Below, piece by piece: positions 52,256-61,179 of a DNA stretch of 64,000 nt; positions within the stretch are counted from its first letter, which is position 1, and every line of letters begins with the position of its first letter. The notes under the pieces were generated by a model that was not told the DNA's origin, did no database searches, and saw only the letters and a program-made list of their open reading frames with translations. This DNA is from CAVORB01 sp963736235 (GTDB lineage Bacteria; Pseudomonadota; Gammaproteobacteria; Chromatiales; Chromatiaceae). The stretch covers positions 1 to 64,000 of the forward strand of contig CAVTOR010000009.1 of the NCBI GenBank assembly GCA_963736235.1, read 5' to 3'. The position numbers were made by a program, and so were the translations under genes.

Positions 52256-52915
52256 TCAGGCACGGAAGACATAACCCTGGCCGCGCCGGGTCTCGATCAC
52301 CTGTTTGCCGAGCTTGTCGCGCAGGCGCCGCACGTAGACCTCGATCACGTTGCTGTCGAGGTCGAAATCCTGCTCGTAGACGTGCTCGGTCAACCGGGTT
52401 TTCGACAGCACCTTGCCCGGGTTGAGCATGAAATAGCGCAGCAGGCGGTATTCCGTGCCGGTGAGGTCCTGAACGGACCCGTCGCTGCGCACCACGCGCT
52501 GCCGGTCCTCGTCGAGTCGGAAGTTGCCCGCCGCGAGCCCGGGAGCGGCACGCCCGTGGGCTCGCCGCAGCAGGGCGTCGAGCCGGGCGAGCAGCTCCTG
52601 GGGGTGAAAAGGCTTGGTCAGGTAGTCGTCCGCGCCGGCCTTGAGCCCCTGAACCTTCTCGCTCCAGGTGTCTCGCGCGGTGAGGATCAGCACTGGCATC
52701 GCGCGGTCGTCCCGCCGCCACTGCTCGAGCACGCGCAGGCCAGGAACCCGGGGCAGGCCGAGGTCGAGGATCACCAGGTCATAGCTCTCGTCGCGCCCGA
52801 GGAACAGTGCCTCCTCGCCGTCGCCCGCGAGGTCGACGGCGTACCCCGCGCGTCGCAGTGCCGCCTGCAGCTCGGTCGCGAGCGGCACATCGTCTTCGAC
52901 CAGCAGCAGCCGCAT
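52256..52915 (-). CDS. OmpR-family response regulator (PmrA/QseB-like)
   Basis: A 219-residue regulator. The receiver domain has LLVEDDVPLA, the phosphorylated aspartate in LVILDLGLP and the lysine in YLTKPFHPQE. The winged-helix DNA-binding domain (about 125-219) has LTGTEYRLLRYFMLNPGKVL and NVIEVYVRRLRDKLGKQVIE. It is separated by one base from the PepSY gene. Regulators of this subgroup bind two hexamers spaced by five bases, and a matching repeat precedes the operon (54832-54849), so autoregulation is likely. Confidence 0.93.
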   Translation of the reverse strand: MRLLLVEDDVPLATELQAALRRAGYAVDLAGDGEEALFLGRDESYDLVILDLGLPRVPGLRVLEQWRRDDRAMPVLILTARDTWSEKVQGLKAGADDYLTKPFHPQELLARLDALLRRAHGRAAPGLAAGNFRLDEDRQRVVRSDGSVQDLTGTEYRLLRYFMLNPGKVLSKTRLTEHVYEQDFDLDSNVIEVYVRRLRDKLGKQVIETRRGQGYVFRA

Positions 52916-52916
52916 C

Positions 52917-53207
52917 TCATTCCTCCTGCGAGATCAGCTCTCCGGTCGCCGCATCCACCGCGATCTCTCGGATGCGCCCGCGGCCATCCACGTACTCGAT
53001 CTCGTAGACCGACCGGCCGTGCTCCTGCTCGCTCTCGATCTCCAGCACGCGGGCGTCTGCCCCCAGATCCAGCCGCGAGAGCAGTTCCTCCAGGGACAGG
53101 ATCTGGTCCTGCTCGCGCAGGCGCATGGCGGTCTCGTGATCATCGTCCGCCGCGCCGGGGCTGACGACGGCGAGAGCGAGCAGGAGCGGCAGGAGCCGTT
53201 GCGTCAT
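52917..53207 (-). CDS. Exported PepSY-domain protein
   Basis: A 96-residue periplasmic protein with a signal peptide (LLPLLLALAVVSPGAADD). The PepSY domain has ARVLEIESEQEHGRSVYEIE and IREIAVDAATGELISQEE. PepSY proteins are often encoded with PmrA/QseB-type systems and may modulate the sensor kinase. It lies between the diheme cytochrome gene (three bases) and the regulator gene (one base). Confidence 0.9.
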   Translation of the reverse strand: MTQRLLPLLLALAVVSPGAADDDHETAMRLREQDQILSLEELLSRLDLGADARVLEIESEQEHGRSVYEIEYVDGRGRIREIAVDAATGELISQEE

Positions 53208-53210
53208 GGG

Positions 53211-53789
53211 TTAATCGTCCCACCGGCCGTGGCCGGGTATGCGCACCTCATCCTCGTCGAAGATAGCCTGATCGGCGCGTCCGTGACAGGCCTCGCAGCG
53301 GCTGAAGCTCTTGATCTCCTGGTTCGCCGTGACCATCGAGCCTGGGATCTCGTGGTGCTGGCCGCGGAAATAGTCGGTTTCGGTGATGCGCAGCGGCGGG
53401 GTCCGGTCCCTGGTGGCGCGCCAGGACCGCTCGCCGTATTCGCCGCTCCCCGGACCCGCCGCGTGTTGCACCAGATAGCCGGTAATCTCGCGCGCGGTTG
53501 CGGGATCGAGCTCGGCGTTGTCCCCGAAATGGTCTTCGAGGCCGGCCATGACCGCTCGCCAGGAGCCGGGGGGGAGCAAGGTCGGCGGGAAGGCCAGGTG
53601 GCAGTCACCGCATTCGGCCCGGTACAGCGGGGCGCGCGGGTCGCTGAGGACGGCGCCGGCCGGACCGCTTCCCTCCCGGTGTTCCTCGTGCTCGTATTCC
53701 CCCTCCTCGTGTTCCCCGGCGCGCAGACCGAGCGCCAAGGCGAGTATGAGTGTAGTGGCAAAGGTCGTGATCAGCAGCTTGTTCATCAT
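53211..53789 (-). CDS. Diheme cytochrome c (DHC)
   Basis: A 192-residue periplasmic cytochrome with signal peptide (LLITTFATTLILALALGLRA). A Glu/His-rich linker (EHEEGEYEHEEHREGSG) follows it and may bind metal. Heme sites are CGDCH near residue 60 and CEACH near residue 168. DHC is the known electron donor partner of SHP, whose gene is the preceding one. In the operon it lies between SHP and the PepSY gene. Confidence 0.9.
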   Translation of the reverse strand: MMNKLLITTFATTLILALALGLRAGEHEEGEYEHEEHREGSGPAGAVLSDPRAPLYRAECGDCHLAFPPTLLPPGSWRAVMAGLEDHFGDNAELDPATAREITGYLVQHAAGPGSGEYGERSWRATRDRTPPLRITETDYFRGQHHEIPGSMVTANQEIKSFSRCEACHGRADQAIFDEDEVRIPGHGRWDD

Positions 53790-53808
53790 GGATTACCTCG
53801 CTTGGGCA

Positions 53809-54207
53809 TCACTGGGATTGAAGAAAGGTCAGAAGGTCGCCCTTTTCCTGGGCCGTGCAGTAACGGCCGAGGGTCCACTTGCAGTTGCGTCCCAGCCACT
53901 TCTCCACCTCGCGCCGGTCGGTGAGCCGTTTGGGGTTCGCCGAGGGCGCCAGGGGGTCGATGTCCTTGCCGGTGACGGTGTGGCGTCCCGGATTCCGAGG
54001 GTCCTTGGTGTGGCAGTCGGCGCAGGTACGAGGCCCTTCCGCGCCCGGATGCTGCTGGTCCCAGAGCCGCTCGCCTGAAGCTGCGCTGAAAGGGCCGGCT
54101 CCCTCGCCCCGGTAGGCAGCGAGCAGGTCATCCACGGTCGCGCCTTCCGTCGCGCCGACGGCGAGGCCAAGGGTCAGCAGCAGCGCGCTCGCTCGTTGTG
54201 TCCTCAT
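53809..54207 (-). CDS. SHP-type monoheme cytochrome c (DUF1924)
   Basis: A 132-residue periplasmic heme protein with signal peptide (ASALLLTLGLAVGATEGATV). The single heme site is CADCH near residue 62. The C-terminal KWLGRNCKWTLGRYCTAQEK matches sphaeroides heme protein: two cysteines that can form a disulfide and an asparagine that may be the detachable distal heme ligand. SHP binds oxygen and other small ligands when reduced. Its start overlaps the cytochrome b561 stop by four bases. Confidence 0.9.
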   Translation of the reverse strand: MRTQRASALLLTLGLAVGATEGATVDDLLAAYRGEGAGPFSAASGERLWDQQHPGAEGPRTCADCHTKDPRNPGRHTVTGKDIDPLAPSANPKRLTDRREVEKWLGRNCKWTLGRYCTAQEKGDLLTFLQSQ

Positions 54208-54782
54208 GGCGCCACCTCCGCCTTCTTGCGGCCGGTGACCATGGCCTTCACTAGGTTCTCGCCATGCTCGAGGCTCGAGAACAACACGCCCACCAGATGC
54301 AGCACGACCAGGAGCAGGGTCAGGTTGGCCGCGACCTCGTGTGTCTCCTCGAGCACGTCCGCGGCCAGCTCTCCTCGGAACAGGCCGGCCAGGGGGCCGG
54401 CGAAGTCGGTGGCGCCGTAGAGGGCGATCCCGCTCAGCACGGTGACGGTCAGTGTGGTCAACAGCGCCAGCACCATGGCGCCCCCGGCCGGGTTGTGTCC
54501 CAGGTGGCGCGGCGCGTCGAACCGGACCGCCTGGCGCAGATAGTCCCTAACCACCGATGGCCCGCGCACGAAGTCGCGAAACCGGGCATGGGCGGGGCCG
54601 ACGAAGCCCCAGATCAGTCGGAACAGGATCAGGGCCCCGATCAGATAGCCGGCGTTGACGTGCAACGCCATCAGCTCGTCCTCGGTGAAGTAGGCAACGA
54701 GGAAGGAGCCGGCGAGGGTCCAGTGGAACAACCGGACCGCCGGGTCCCAGACGGCGACATCTTGGAATCTTGTTGCGCTCAT
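54204..54782 (-). CDS. Cytochrome b561-type membrane protein
   Basis: A 192-residue di-heme membrane cytochrome with four helices. Histidines placed to bind heme occur in VRLFHWTLAGSFLVAYF, LHVNAGYLIGALILFRLIWG and in the last helix region EETHEVAANLTLLLVVLHLV. It would pass quinol electrons to DHC and then SHP. It is first in the operon, with AAGGAGAG before the ATG and a two-component box 50 bases upstream. Confidence 0.9.
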   Translation of the reverse strand: MSATRFQDVAVWDPAVRLFHWTLAGSFLVAYFTEDELMALHVNAGYLIGALILFRLIWGFVGPAHARFRDFVRGPSVVRDYLRQAVRFDAPRHLGHNPAGGAMVLALLTTLTVTVLSGIALYGATDFAGPLAGLFRGELAADVLEETHEVAANLTLLLVVLHLVGVLFSSLEHGENLVKAMVTGRKKAEVAP

Positions 54783-54815
54783 GAATGGTCTCTCCTTGCT
54801 TGTGTGACGACTTCC

Positions 54816-54849
54816 AGTCTATGCAGCCCACTTGAAACCAAGCTGAAAG
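54816..54849 (-). promoter_or_regulatory. Putative two-component-controlled promoter of the cytochrome operon
   Basis: On the minus strand TTTCAG-CTTGG-TTTCAA (54832-54848) is a direct repeat with an 11-bp period. TAGACT (54816-54821) follows after ten bases as a -10 element, and no separate -35 box is present. The ATG is 34 bases further on. The geometry fits an activator of the PmrA/QseB type, such as the regulator encoded in the operon. Confidence 0.5.
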
Positions 54850-55019
54850 GAGGGGACGGTCCGGCGCGCGCCAGCACCATGCGCCGGATGAGCGAAGCAG
54901 AGGTAGGGAAGCGGCTGTTGGCCGTGGACGGAGCACTCGGTGCCGGGTTCAGGCGCGGTGCCGCGGCTTGTCCCGAGGCAATTCGGAGTTGATGGGAGAT
55001 TGCCCCCCCGCGGCGGCGT

Positions 55020-56741
55020 CTAGGTGTTCTTGTCGGGGCCTTCGCGAATGAGGGCGTAGTCGGCGCTGCGCACGCCCCGCACCAGCAGATCGGTGTCCTC
55101 GGTGGCCACGCCCAGGCTCTCCAGCGCCTGCGCCGCGAGTCGCAGGCTGGACTCGAGCGCCTCCGGAAAGGCCTTGTCGGCGCCGGCGCGCAGCAGCGCA
55201 TTGCTGGTTTCGAGGTCGCGCGCGCGCGCCACGATGAGGGCGCGGGGTGCGAGGTTGCGGATCAGCGTGGTCGCGCGCACCGCATCGTGTCGGTCGTCGA
55301 TGGTCAGCACGACCAGGTTCGCCTGCTCGATGTGGGCCGCGGCCAGCAAGTCGGCGTCGGCGATGTCGCCGTAGTAGACCGGGTGGCCCAGGTTGCGGAA
55401 CTCGGCCACACGGATCGGGCTGGTATCGAAGGCGATGAAGGGAATGCCGCTGCTCTTGAGGATGGTTCCAACGGTATGGCCGACGCGCCCATAGCCCGCA
55501 AGCACGGCGCGCGCGTGAGACTCCCTGCCTTCGAGGGGGAACTTGAACGGCTCGCCCGGCAGCGGCGCGTCGCCGGACGCCCGAGCGGCGAGTGCGTCGC
55601 CGACGCGCACCAGCAGCGGCGTCGCCAGCATGCTGAGAGAAATAACGCCGACCGCCAGCACGAAGGTATCGCTGTCGATGATCGCCAGCGCCTTGGCGGC
55701 GCCGAACAGGACGAACCCGAACTCCCCGCTCTGGGCGAGCAGGAAGGCGACCCGCACCGCGGACCCGCGAGCCTCCCCGAACAGCAGGCAGAGGGCGAAC
55801 AGTACGGCGATCTTGATCGCCAGGATGATCACCACGTGGCGTGCGAACAGCAGGGGATCGTTCGCGAGCGCCCCGAGGTCGACTGACATGCCCACGGCGA
55901 CGAAGAACAGGCTCATCAGTAGCCCCTTGTGGGGCTCAATGCTGGCCTGGATCTGGACGTTGTAGCGCGACCCGGACAGCGCGACGCCCATCAGGAAGGC
56001 GCCGAGCGCCATCGACATGCCCGCCTGGTCCATTGCCCAGGCGGAGGTGAAGACCGCGGCCATGGCGACGAGGAGAAAGGCCTCGCGGTTGTTCTGGCGC
56101 GCCAACAGGTCGAGGACGCGGGGGACGACGTAGCGACCCGCGGCGATGACCAGGAGCACGGCGACAACCACGATGATTACCTGCTTGACGAGCGGGATGT
56201 CGCTCGACAGCGGTCCCACGTCCGCAAGGATGGGCATGAGCGCGAGCAGGGGCACGACCGCGAGGTCCTGCATCAGGAGCACGGCGAACGCCGTCTGGCC
56301 GTGGGGGCTGGCGATGTCCCCGCGTTCCTGCAGCATCTGGATGACGAAGGCGGTGGACGAGAGGGCGAGCGTGAGCCCCGCCAGCAGATCCACCCCCCAG
56401 CTCGGCTCGAATAGCTGCAGGTACAGGGCGATGCCGAGTCCGGAGACCAGGATCTGCAGGGAGCCGAGCCCGAACATGGACCGCCGCAGCGACCACAGGC
56501 GGCGCGGTTGCATCTCTAGCCCGATCAGGAACAGCAGCAGCACCACCCCCAGCTCGGTGAAATGCCGCACGTCCTCCACGTGCTCGGTGATGGACGGCCC
56601 CGGCGTGTGTGGCCCGATGAAGATACCAGCCGTGAGCAGCCCCAGGATCGAGCCGAGCCCGAAGTGGCGGAAGATGGCCACCGCGATGGAGGTGGCCACC
56701 AGCAGCAGCACGGCGGAGTAGACGAAGGATTTCGGGTCCAA
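55020..56741 (-). CDS. KefB/YbaL-type monovalent cation:proton antiporter
   Basis: A 573-residue inner-membrane antiporter of the CPA2 family. About twelve helices fill residues 1-385, with LGVVLLLFLIGLEMQPRRLW and ALSSTAFVIQMLQERGD as family motifs. A TrkA-N/RCK domain (about 408-525) begins AVLAGYGRVGHTVGTILKSS and would bind nucleotide. It most likely exports potassium or sodium against protons; glutathione gating as in KefB/C cannot be shown. The start is TTG 56741. It diverges from the P-type ATPase. Confidence 0.9.
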   Translation of the reverse strand: MDPKSFVYSAVLLLVATSIAVAIFRHFGLGSILGLLTAGIFIGPHTPGPSITEHVEDVRHFTELGVVLLLFLIGLEMQPRRLWSLRRSMFGLGSLQILVSGLGIALYLQLFEPSWGVDLLAGLTLALSSTAFVIQMLQERGDIASPHGQTAFAVLLMQDLAVVPLLALMPILADVGPLSSDIPLVKQVIIVVVAVLLVIAAGRYVVPRVLDLLARQNNREAFLLVAMAAVFTSAWAMDQAGMSMALGAFLMGVALSGSRYNVQIQASIEPHKGLLMSLFFVAVGMSVDLGALANDPLLFARHVVIILAIKIAVLFALCLLFGEARGSAVRVAFLLAQSGEFGFVLFGAAKALAIIDSDTFVLAVGVISLSMLATPLLVRVGDALAARASGDAPLPGEPFKFPLEGRESHARAVLAGYGRVGHTVGTILKSSGIPFIAFDTSPIRVAEFRNLGHPVYYGDIADADLLAAAHIEQANLVVLTIDDRHDAVRATTLIRNLAPRALIVARARDLETSNALLRAGADKAFPEALESSLRLAAQALESLGVATEDTDLLVRGVRSADYALIREGPDKNT

Positions 56742-57075
56742 CAGAAGCCTCTTGGCAACACGCTAGTGATCCGTTGCCGACCACGGGCGGTTCGGGAGCG
56801 GCGGTGAGATGCAGCATACCTGCAACGGGCCATGGGTTTCAGCTACGTCAGCGAGGTATGCGCCTGAGCGCGGGTGACAGGCGGGTGATACGTCATCGGC
56901 TCCGACCGGCACGGACACCGCGCAATTCGGCGCGAAAAGCACTATCCAGATTGCCGGGTGAAGATATGCTTACCGATGTAGATCGCCTGTTTCATGCGAA
57001 TTGTTTGTTTGATGGTGATTCCCGCGGGCGCAGTTCGACCATGCGCAATCGCCTCCGGGGATCGGGAGCGTGACC
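56742..57075. other. Divergent intergenic region, 334 bases
   Basis: Lies between the oppositely oriented antiporter and P-type ATPase genes and so must hold both promoters. I see no clear promoter, operator or small gene in it. Confidence 0.5.
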
Positions 57076-59919
57076 ATGTCGGAGCCCGAAGTCTTGATGC
57101 TCGATTTCGTTGTGCTGGAATGGCTGATCCTGTTCGTGGGGTTGGCGCTGCTCGGTCTCGTCGGCGCCTGGGTGGCCTGGCGCAACCGGCAGGAATTCGA
57201 GGCGATGCAGGCGCGCAAGACCGCGCCTGCCGGTCCCGAGCACTGGCACAGTCTGAGCATCGGCGAGGCGTTCGAGAGGCTTGAAAGCGCGAAGGAGGGG
57301 CTCTCCGCGGAAGACGCGGGGCGCCGCCTCGCCCGCCACGGGCCCAACCGGCTTCCCGAGGTCAAGCCGCGCACCGCCCTGGTGCGCTTCCTGTATCAGT
57401 TCCACAACGTGCTCATCTACGTCCTTCTCGCGGCAGGCGCGGTCACGGCGCTGCTGCACCACTGGCTGGACGCGGGCGTCATTCTCGGTGTGGTGGTCAT
57501 CAACGCGGTCATCGGGTACGTGCAGGAGGGAAAGGCGGAAGACGCCCTGCACGCGATCCGCCAGATGCTATCGCCGCATGCGATGGTCTGGAGGGGCGGC
57601 CGCCAGGTTACCGTCGACGCATCGCAGCTGGTGCCAGGCGACGTAGTATCCCTGCAGTCGGGTGATAAGGTGCCGGCCGATCTTCGCCTGTTCCGGGCCA
57701 AAGGCCTGCAGGTAGAGGAGGCGGCCTTGACCGGAGAATCCGTCCCGGTGGAAAAGGGCACGGATCCCTTGTCGCGTGACACCGTGCTCGCCGACCGCCG
57801 CTGCATGGCATTCAGCGGCACGCTGGTAACGCACGGCCAAGGCATGGGCGTCGTCGTGGCGACTGGTGCGCACACCGAGATCGGGCGCATCAGCGCTCTG
57901 GTCGCCGAGGTCCAGCAGTTGACCACGCCGCTGTTGCGCCAGATGGCCCAGTTCGGACGCTGGCTGACGGTCGCCATCCTGCTGGTCGCCGTGGCCGGAT
58001 TCGCCTTCGGCGTGCTGGTGCGAGACTACACCGCTGCCGAGATGTTCCTTGCCGCCGTGGGTCTCGCGGTCGCCGCGATTCCCGAGGGACTGCCCGCGAT
58101 CATGACCATTACCCTGGCCATTGGCGTTCAGCGCATGGCCGGGCGGAACGCGATCATCCGGCGCCTGCCGGCGGTCGAGACCCTGGGTACCGTGGGCGTC
58201 ATCTGCTCGGACAAGACCGGCACCCTGACCCGCAACGAAATGACGGTCAGCACCATTGTCACTGCGGAGCGCCGGCTGGCGCTCACCGGGACGGGCTACG
58301 ATCCCCACGGTGGATTCGTGCTCGACGGTGAGGTCTTCGCGGCGGAGAGCGACCCGGTGCTGCAGCAGGCGCTGCAGGCGGTGCTCCTGTGCAATGACGC
58401 GGCTCTTGAATCCGGCGACGGAGCTTGGCGGGTGCACGGGGACCCGATGGAGGGCGCGTTGCTGATCGCGGGCATCAAGAGCGGACTGGAGCCGGAGGCC
58501 GTCAACAAGGAGCACCCGCGCACGGACCTGATCCCGTTCGATTCCGGCCACAAGTTCATGGCCACGCTGCACCACAGCCATGCGGGTCAGGCATTCATCT
58601 TCGTCAAGGGGGCGCCGGAGGCGGTGCTCGAGTTTTGCGCTCAGCAACGCACGGCGGACGGCTTCGAGACCCTCGACAGGCCTGTATGGCAAGAGCGCAT
58701 CGAGGCCCTCGCGCAGGGCGGGCAACGGGTGCTTGCGGTGGCGGCGAAGCCCGGAGAGAGCCACCGATCGGAGCTCGATTTTTCCGATATCGGAAACGAC
58801 TTGGTACTGCTGGCGCTGTTCGGTCTGATGGACCCGCCCCGAGAGGAGGCGATCGAGGCGGTGCGTGTCTGCGCCAACGCCGGCATCCGGGTGAAGATGA
58901 TCACCGGCGATCACGCCGCGACGGCCCGCGCCATTGCCACCCAGGTTGGGTTGGCCAATCCCGACGAGGCGCTCACGGGGCGAGAGCTCGACGCCATGGA
59001 CGACGAGACATTGCGGCGACGGGTGGCGGAGGTGAACGTCTACGCACGGGTCACGCCGGAGCACAAGCTGCGTTTGGTGCAGATGCTGCAGCAGGCGGGC
59101 GAGGTCGCCGCCATGACTGGCGACGGGGTCAATGACGCACCCGCCTTGAAGCGTGCCGACGTTGGCGTGGCCATGGGCGTGAATGGCACGGAAGCGGCCA
59201 AGGAGGCCGCCGAGATGGTGCTGGCGGACGACAACTTCGCATCCATCGCGAACGCGGTGGAGGAGGGCCGTACCGTCTACGACAACCTGCGGAAGGCCGT
59301 GTTGTTCATCCTGCCCACGAACGGCGGAGAGGCCCTCGTCGTCCTCGGCGCGATCCTGTTCGGCTTCCACCAGTTCCCTCTGACCCCCGTGCAGATCCTC
59401 TGGGTCAACATGATCACTGCGGTGACGCTGGCGCTGGCGCTGGCCTTCGAGCCCCCCGAGCCCGGGGTGATGCGCCGGCCGCCAAGAAATCCGCGCGATC
59501 CCTTACTGACCGGCTGGTTCCTGTGGCGCATCGCCTACGTCGCCGTGATCCTGACCGCCGGCACCTTCGGCCTGTTCCTGTGGGAGATGGATCGCGGCGT
59601 GAGTATCGAGCACGCGCGGACCGTGGCCGTGAACACGCTGGTCGTGTTCGAGATCTTCTATCTCTTCAACTCCCGTTACATCACCGCGCCCGTGCTGAAC
59701 CGCGCCGGCTTGCTGGGGAATCGTTACGCGCTGCTGGCGGTTGGTCTCTTGATCCTGTTTCAGCTCGGCTTCACCTATCTGCCGCCGATGCAGGCCCTGT
59801 TCGGAACCGCGGCGATCAGCCTCGCGATCTGGGGCCGCATCGTTCTGGTGGCCTCCACCGTGCTGTTCCTGGTCGAGCTCGAGAAGGCGCTGGTGCGCCG
59901 CTGGGTCCGGTCGCGGTGA
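57076..59919 (+). CDS. P-type cation-transporting ATPase (Ca2+-ATPase/PMR1-like)
   Basis: A 947-residue ATP-driven cation pump of the P2 type. An extra N-terminal helix (LEWLILFVGLALLGLVGAWV) precedes the usual cation-ATPase N-domain. The core has ALTGESVPVEKG, VAAIPEGLPAIMTITLA in the fourth core helix, the phosphorylated aspartate in CSDKTGTLTRNE, and MTGDGVNDAPALKRADVGVA. Six C-terminal helices complete it. PEGL plus the overall pattern suggests calcium or manganese, but sodium pumps look similar. The ATG at 57076 has GGGAG upstream; a GTG at 57070 is close by. Confidence 0.92.
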   Translation: MSEPEVLMLDFVVLEWLILFVGLALLGLVGAWVAWRNRQEFEAMQARKTAPAGPEHWHSLSIGEAFERLESAKEGLSAEDAGRRLARHGPNRLPEVKPRTALVRFLYQFHNVLIYVLLAAGAVTALLHHWLDAGVILGVVVINAVIGYVQEGKAEDALHAIRQMLSPHAMVWRGGRQVTVDASQLVPGDVVSLQSGDKVPADLRLFRAKGLQVEEAALTGESVPVEKGTDPLSRDTVLADRRCMAFSGTLVTHGQGMGVVVATGAHTEIGRISALVAEVQQLTTPLLRQMAQFGRWLTVAILLVAVAGFAFGVLVRDYTAAEMFLAAVGLAVAAIPEGLPAIMTITLAIGVQRMAGRNAIIRRLPAVETLGTVGVICSDKTGTLTRNEMTVSTIVTAERRLALTGTGYDPHGGFVLDGEVFAAESDPVLQQALQAVLLCNDAALESGDGAWRVHGDPMEGALLIAGIKSGLEPEAVNKEHPRTDLIPFDSGHKFMATLHHSHAGQAFIFVKGAPEAVLEFCAQQRTADGFETLDRPVWQERIEALAQGGQRVLAVAAKPGESHRSELDFSDIGNDLVLLALFGLMDPPREEAIEAVRVCANAGIRVKMITGDHAATARAIATQVGLANPDEALTGRELDAMDDETLRRRVAEVNVYARVTPEHKLRLVQMLQQAGEVAAMTGDGVNDAPALKRADVGVAMGVNGTEAAKEAAEMVLADDNFASIANAVEEGRTVYDNLRKAVLFILPTNGGEALVVLGAILFGFHQFPLTPVQILWVNMITAVTLALALAFEPPEPGVMRRPPRNPRDPLLTGWFLWRIAYVAVILTAGTFGLFLWEMDRGVSIEHARTVAVNTLVVFEIFYLFNSRYITAPVLNRAGLLGNRYALLAVGLLILFQLGFTYLPPMQALFGTAAISLAIWGRIVLVASTVLFLVELEKALVRRWVRSR

Positions 59920-60156
59920 ACCCGCCCGGTCGGGAGGCAGGAGCACGCCAGTGTAGTGCGCTCGAAATTGCGGAACTTATCGGAGGCATGCACATCGGCG
60001 ATTTTTCCTGATTTGGATCTTCCCAACCCGACGAACGGGCGGAAACTTGGCTGCCAGCAATAGTTTCCGGGAATCTTGGGACGCGTTCCCTTCGTCGTTA
60101 TAAGTGCCAAACAGACTGGCGCAGTACACTAGCGCACTGAATCGGAGGATCCGGAA

Positions 60157-61134
60157 ATGCAGCGATTTGGCAACATCCTGTTCGTGTCAGCCCCGGGGGA
60201 AGACGACCGTGGGGCGCTGGAGCGGGCCGCGTCGCTCGCGGACAGCAATCAGGCAGCGCTTACCCTGGTCGAGGTGGTCGAGCAGCTTTCCGCTGACCTG
60301 ACCCTGGCGGAAGTCGATTGCTCCGCCGAGGACCTGCAGAAGGAGCTGGTCGACGCGGCGGCAGAGCGTCTCGAGGCGCTTGCCGCGCCTTGGCGCGGGC
60401 GCGTCGAGATCCATCACAAGGTACTGGTGGGCACGCCCTTCCTCGTGACCATCCGTGAGGTGCTGCGCGGGGGCCGCGACCTGGTGGTCAAGGCGTCCGA
60501 GTCAGACGGCTTGCTCGACCGCGTCTTCGGCAGTCAGGACATGCACCTGCTGCGCAAGTGCCCGTGTCCGGTCTGGCTCGTTAAGCCGAGCGAGTTCAAG
60601 CCTTACCGGCGAATCCTGGCCGCCGTGGATATGGATCAGATCGATGCGCGGGCGGCGGATATGCAGTTCGAGCTCAGCCGCCAGATCGTTGAGATGGCCT
60701 CCGCGCTCGCCCTGTCGGAGCTCTCCGAGCTTCACCTGGTCAACGCCTGGCAAGCCGTGGGCGAGTCCGCGCTGCGCACCGGTCGCGCCATGCTTCCGCC
60801 GTCCGAGGTGGAGAAATACGTCGAGGGCGTACGCCTCGGACATCAACATCTCCTGGACGTGCTCTCCCGGCATCTGGCGGAGCGTCTCGGCGACAGGGCC
60901 ATGGAATACCTGAAGATGCGTCAGCACCTGATCAAGGGAGCGGCGCGGAAGGTGATCCCGGACCTCGCCGCGGAGTTGGGCGTGGATCTGGTGGTGATGG
61001 GTACCGTGGGCAGGACGGGCATCGCCGGCTTCCTCATCGGCAACACGGCCGAGACCATCCTGAACCGGTTGAGCTGCTCGGTGCTGGCGGTAAAACCCAA
61101 AGGGTTCATCTCGCCGGTTCAACTCGAGGGCTGA
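60157..61134 (+). CDS. Tandem universal stress protein (UspE-like)
   Basis: A 325-residue cytoplasmic protein with two Usp domains (about 1-150 and 155-318). The first lacks the classical ATP loop. The second ends VVMGTVGRTGIAGFLIGNTA, which matches G-2x-G-9x-G(S/T), so ATP binding is likely there. Cysteines occur in the DCSAEDL and KCPCPVW segments. It follows the P-type ATPase on the same strand by 237 bases, and the two could answer a common ion or energy stress. Confidence 0.9.
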   Translation: MQRFGNILFVSAPGEDDRGALERAASLADSNQAALTLVEVVEQLSADLTLAEVDCSAEDLQKELVDAAAERLEALAAPWRGRVEIHHKVLVGTPFLVTIREVLRGGRDLVVKASESDGLLDRVFGSQDMHLLRKCPCPVWLVKPSEFKPYRRILAAVDMDQIDARAADMQFELSRQIVEMASALALSELSELHLVNAWQAVGESALRTGRAMLPPSEVEKYVEGVRLGHQHLLDVLSRHLAERLGDRAMEYLKMRQHLIKGAARKVIPDLAAELGVDLVVMGTVGRTGIAGFLIGNTAETILNRLSCSVLAVKPKGFISPVQLEG

Positions 61135-61179
61135 ATCCGTGTTCAGACCCCGTCTTTCGATCTCGACCGCCGAACGGAT

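Noticed and set aside
50781..52274. 497-codon open frame opposite the histidine kinase
   Set aside because: Shadow frame in the reverse of a kinase whose motifs are all intact.
52143..52721. Extension of the histidine kinase frame upstream of 52142
   Set aside because: It overlaps the response regulator gene in another frame and its translation is not homologous to kinases.
57568..59370. 600-codon open frame opposite the P-type ATPase
   Set aside because: Shadow of the ATPase; low-complexity His/Arg/Gln-rich translation and no ribosome-binding site.
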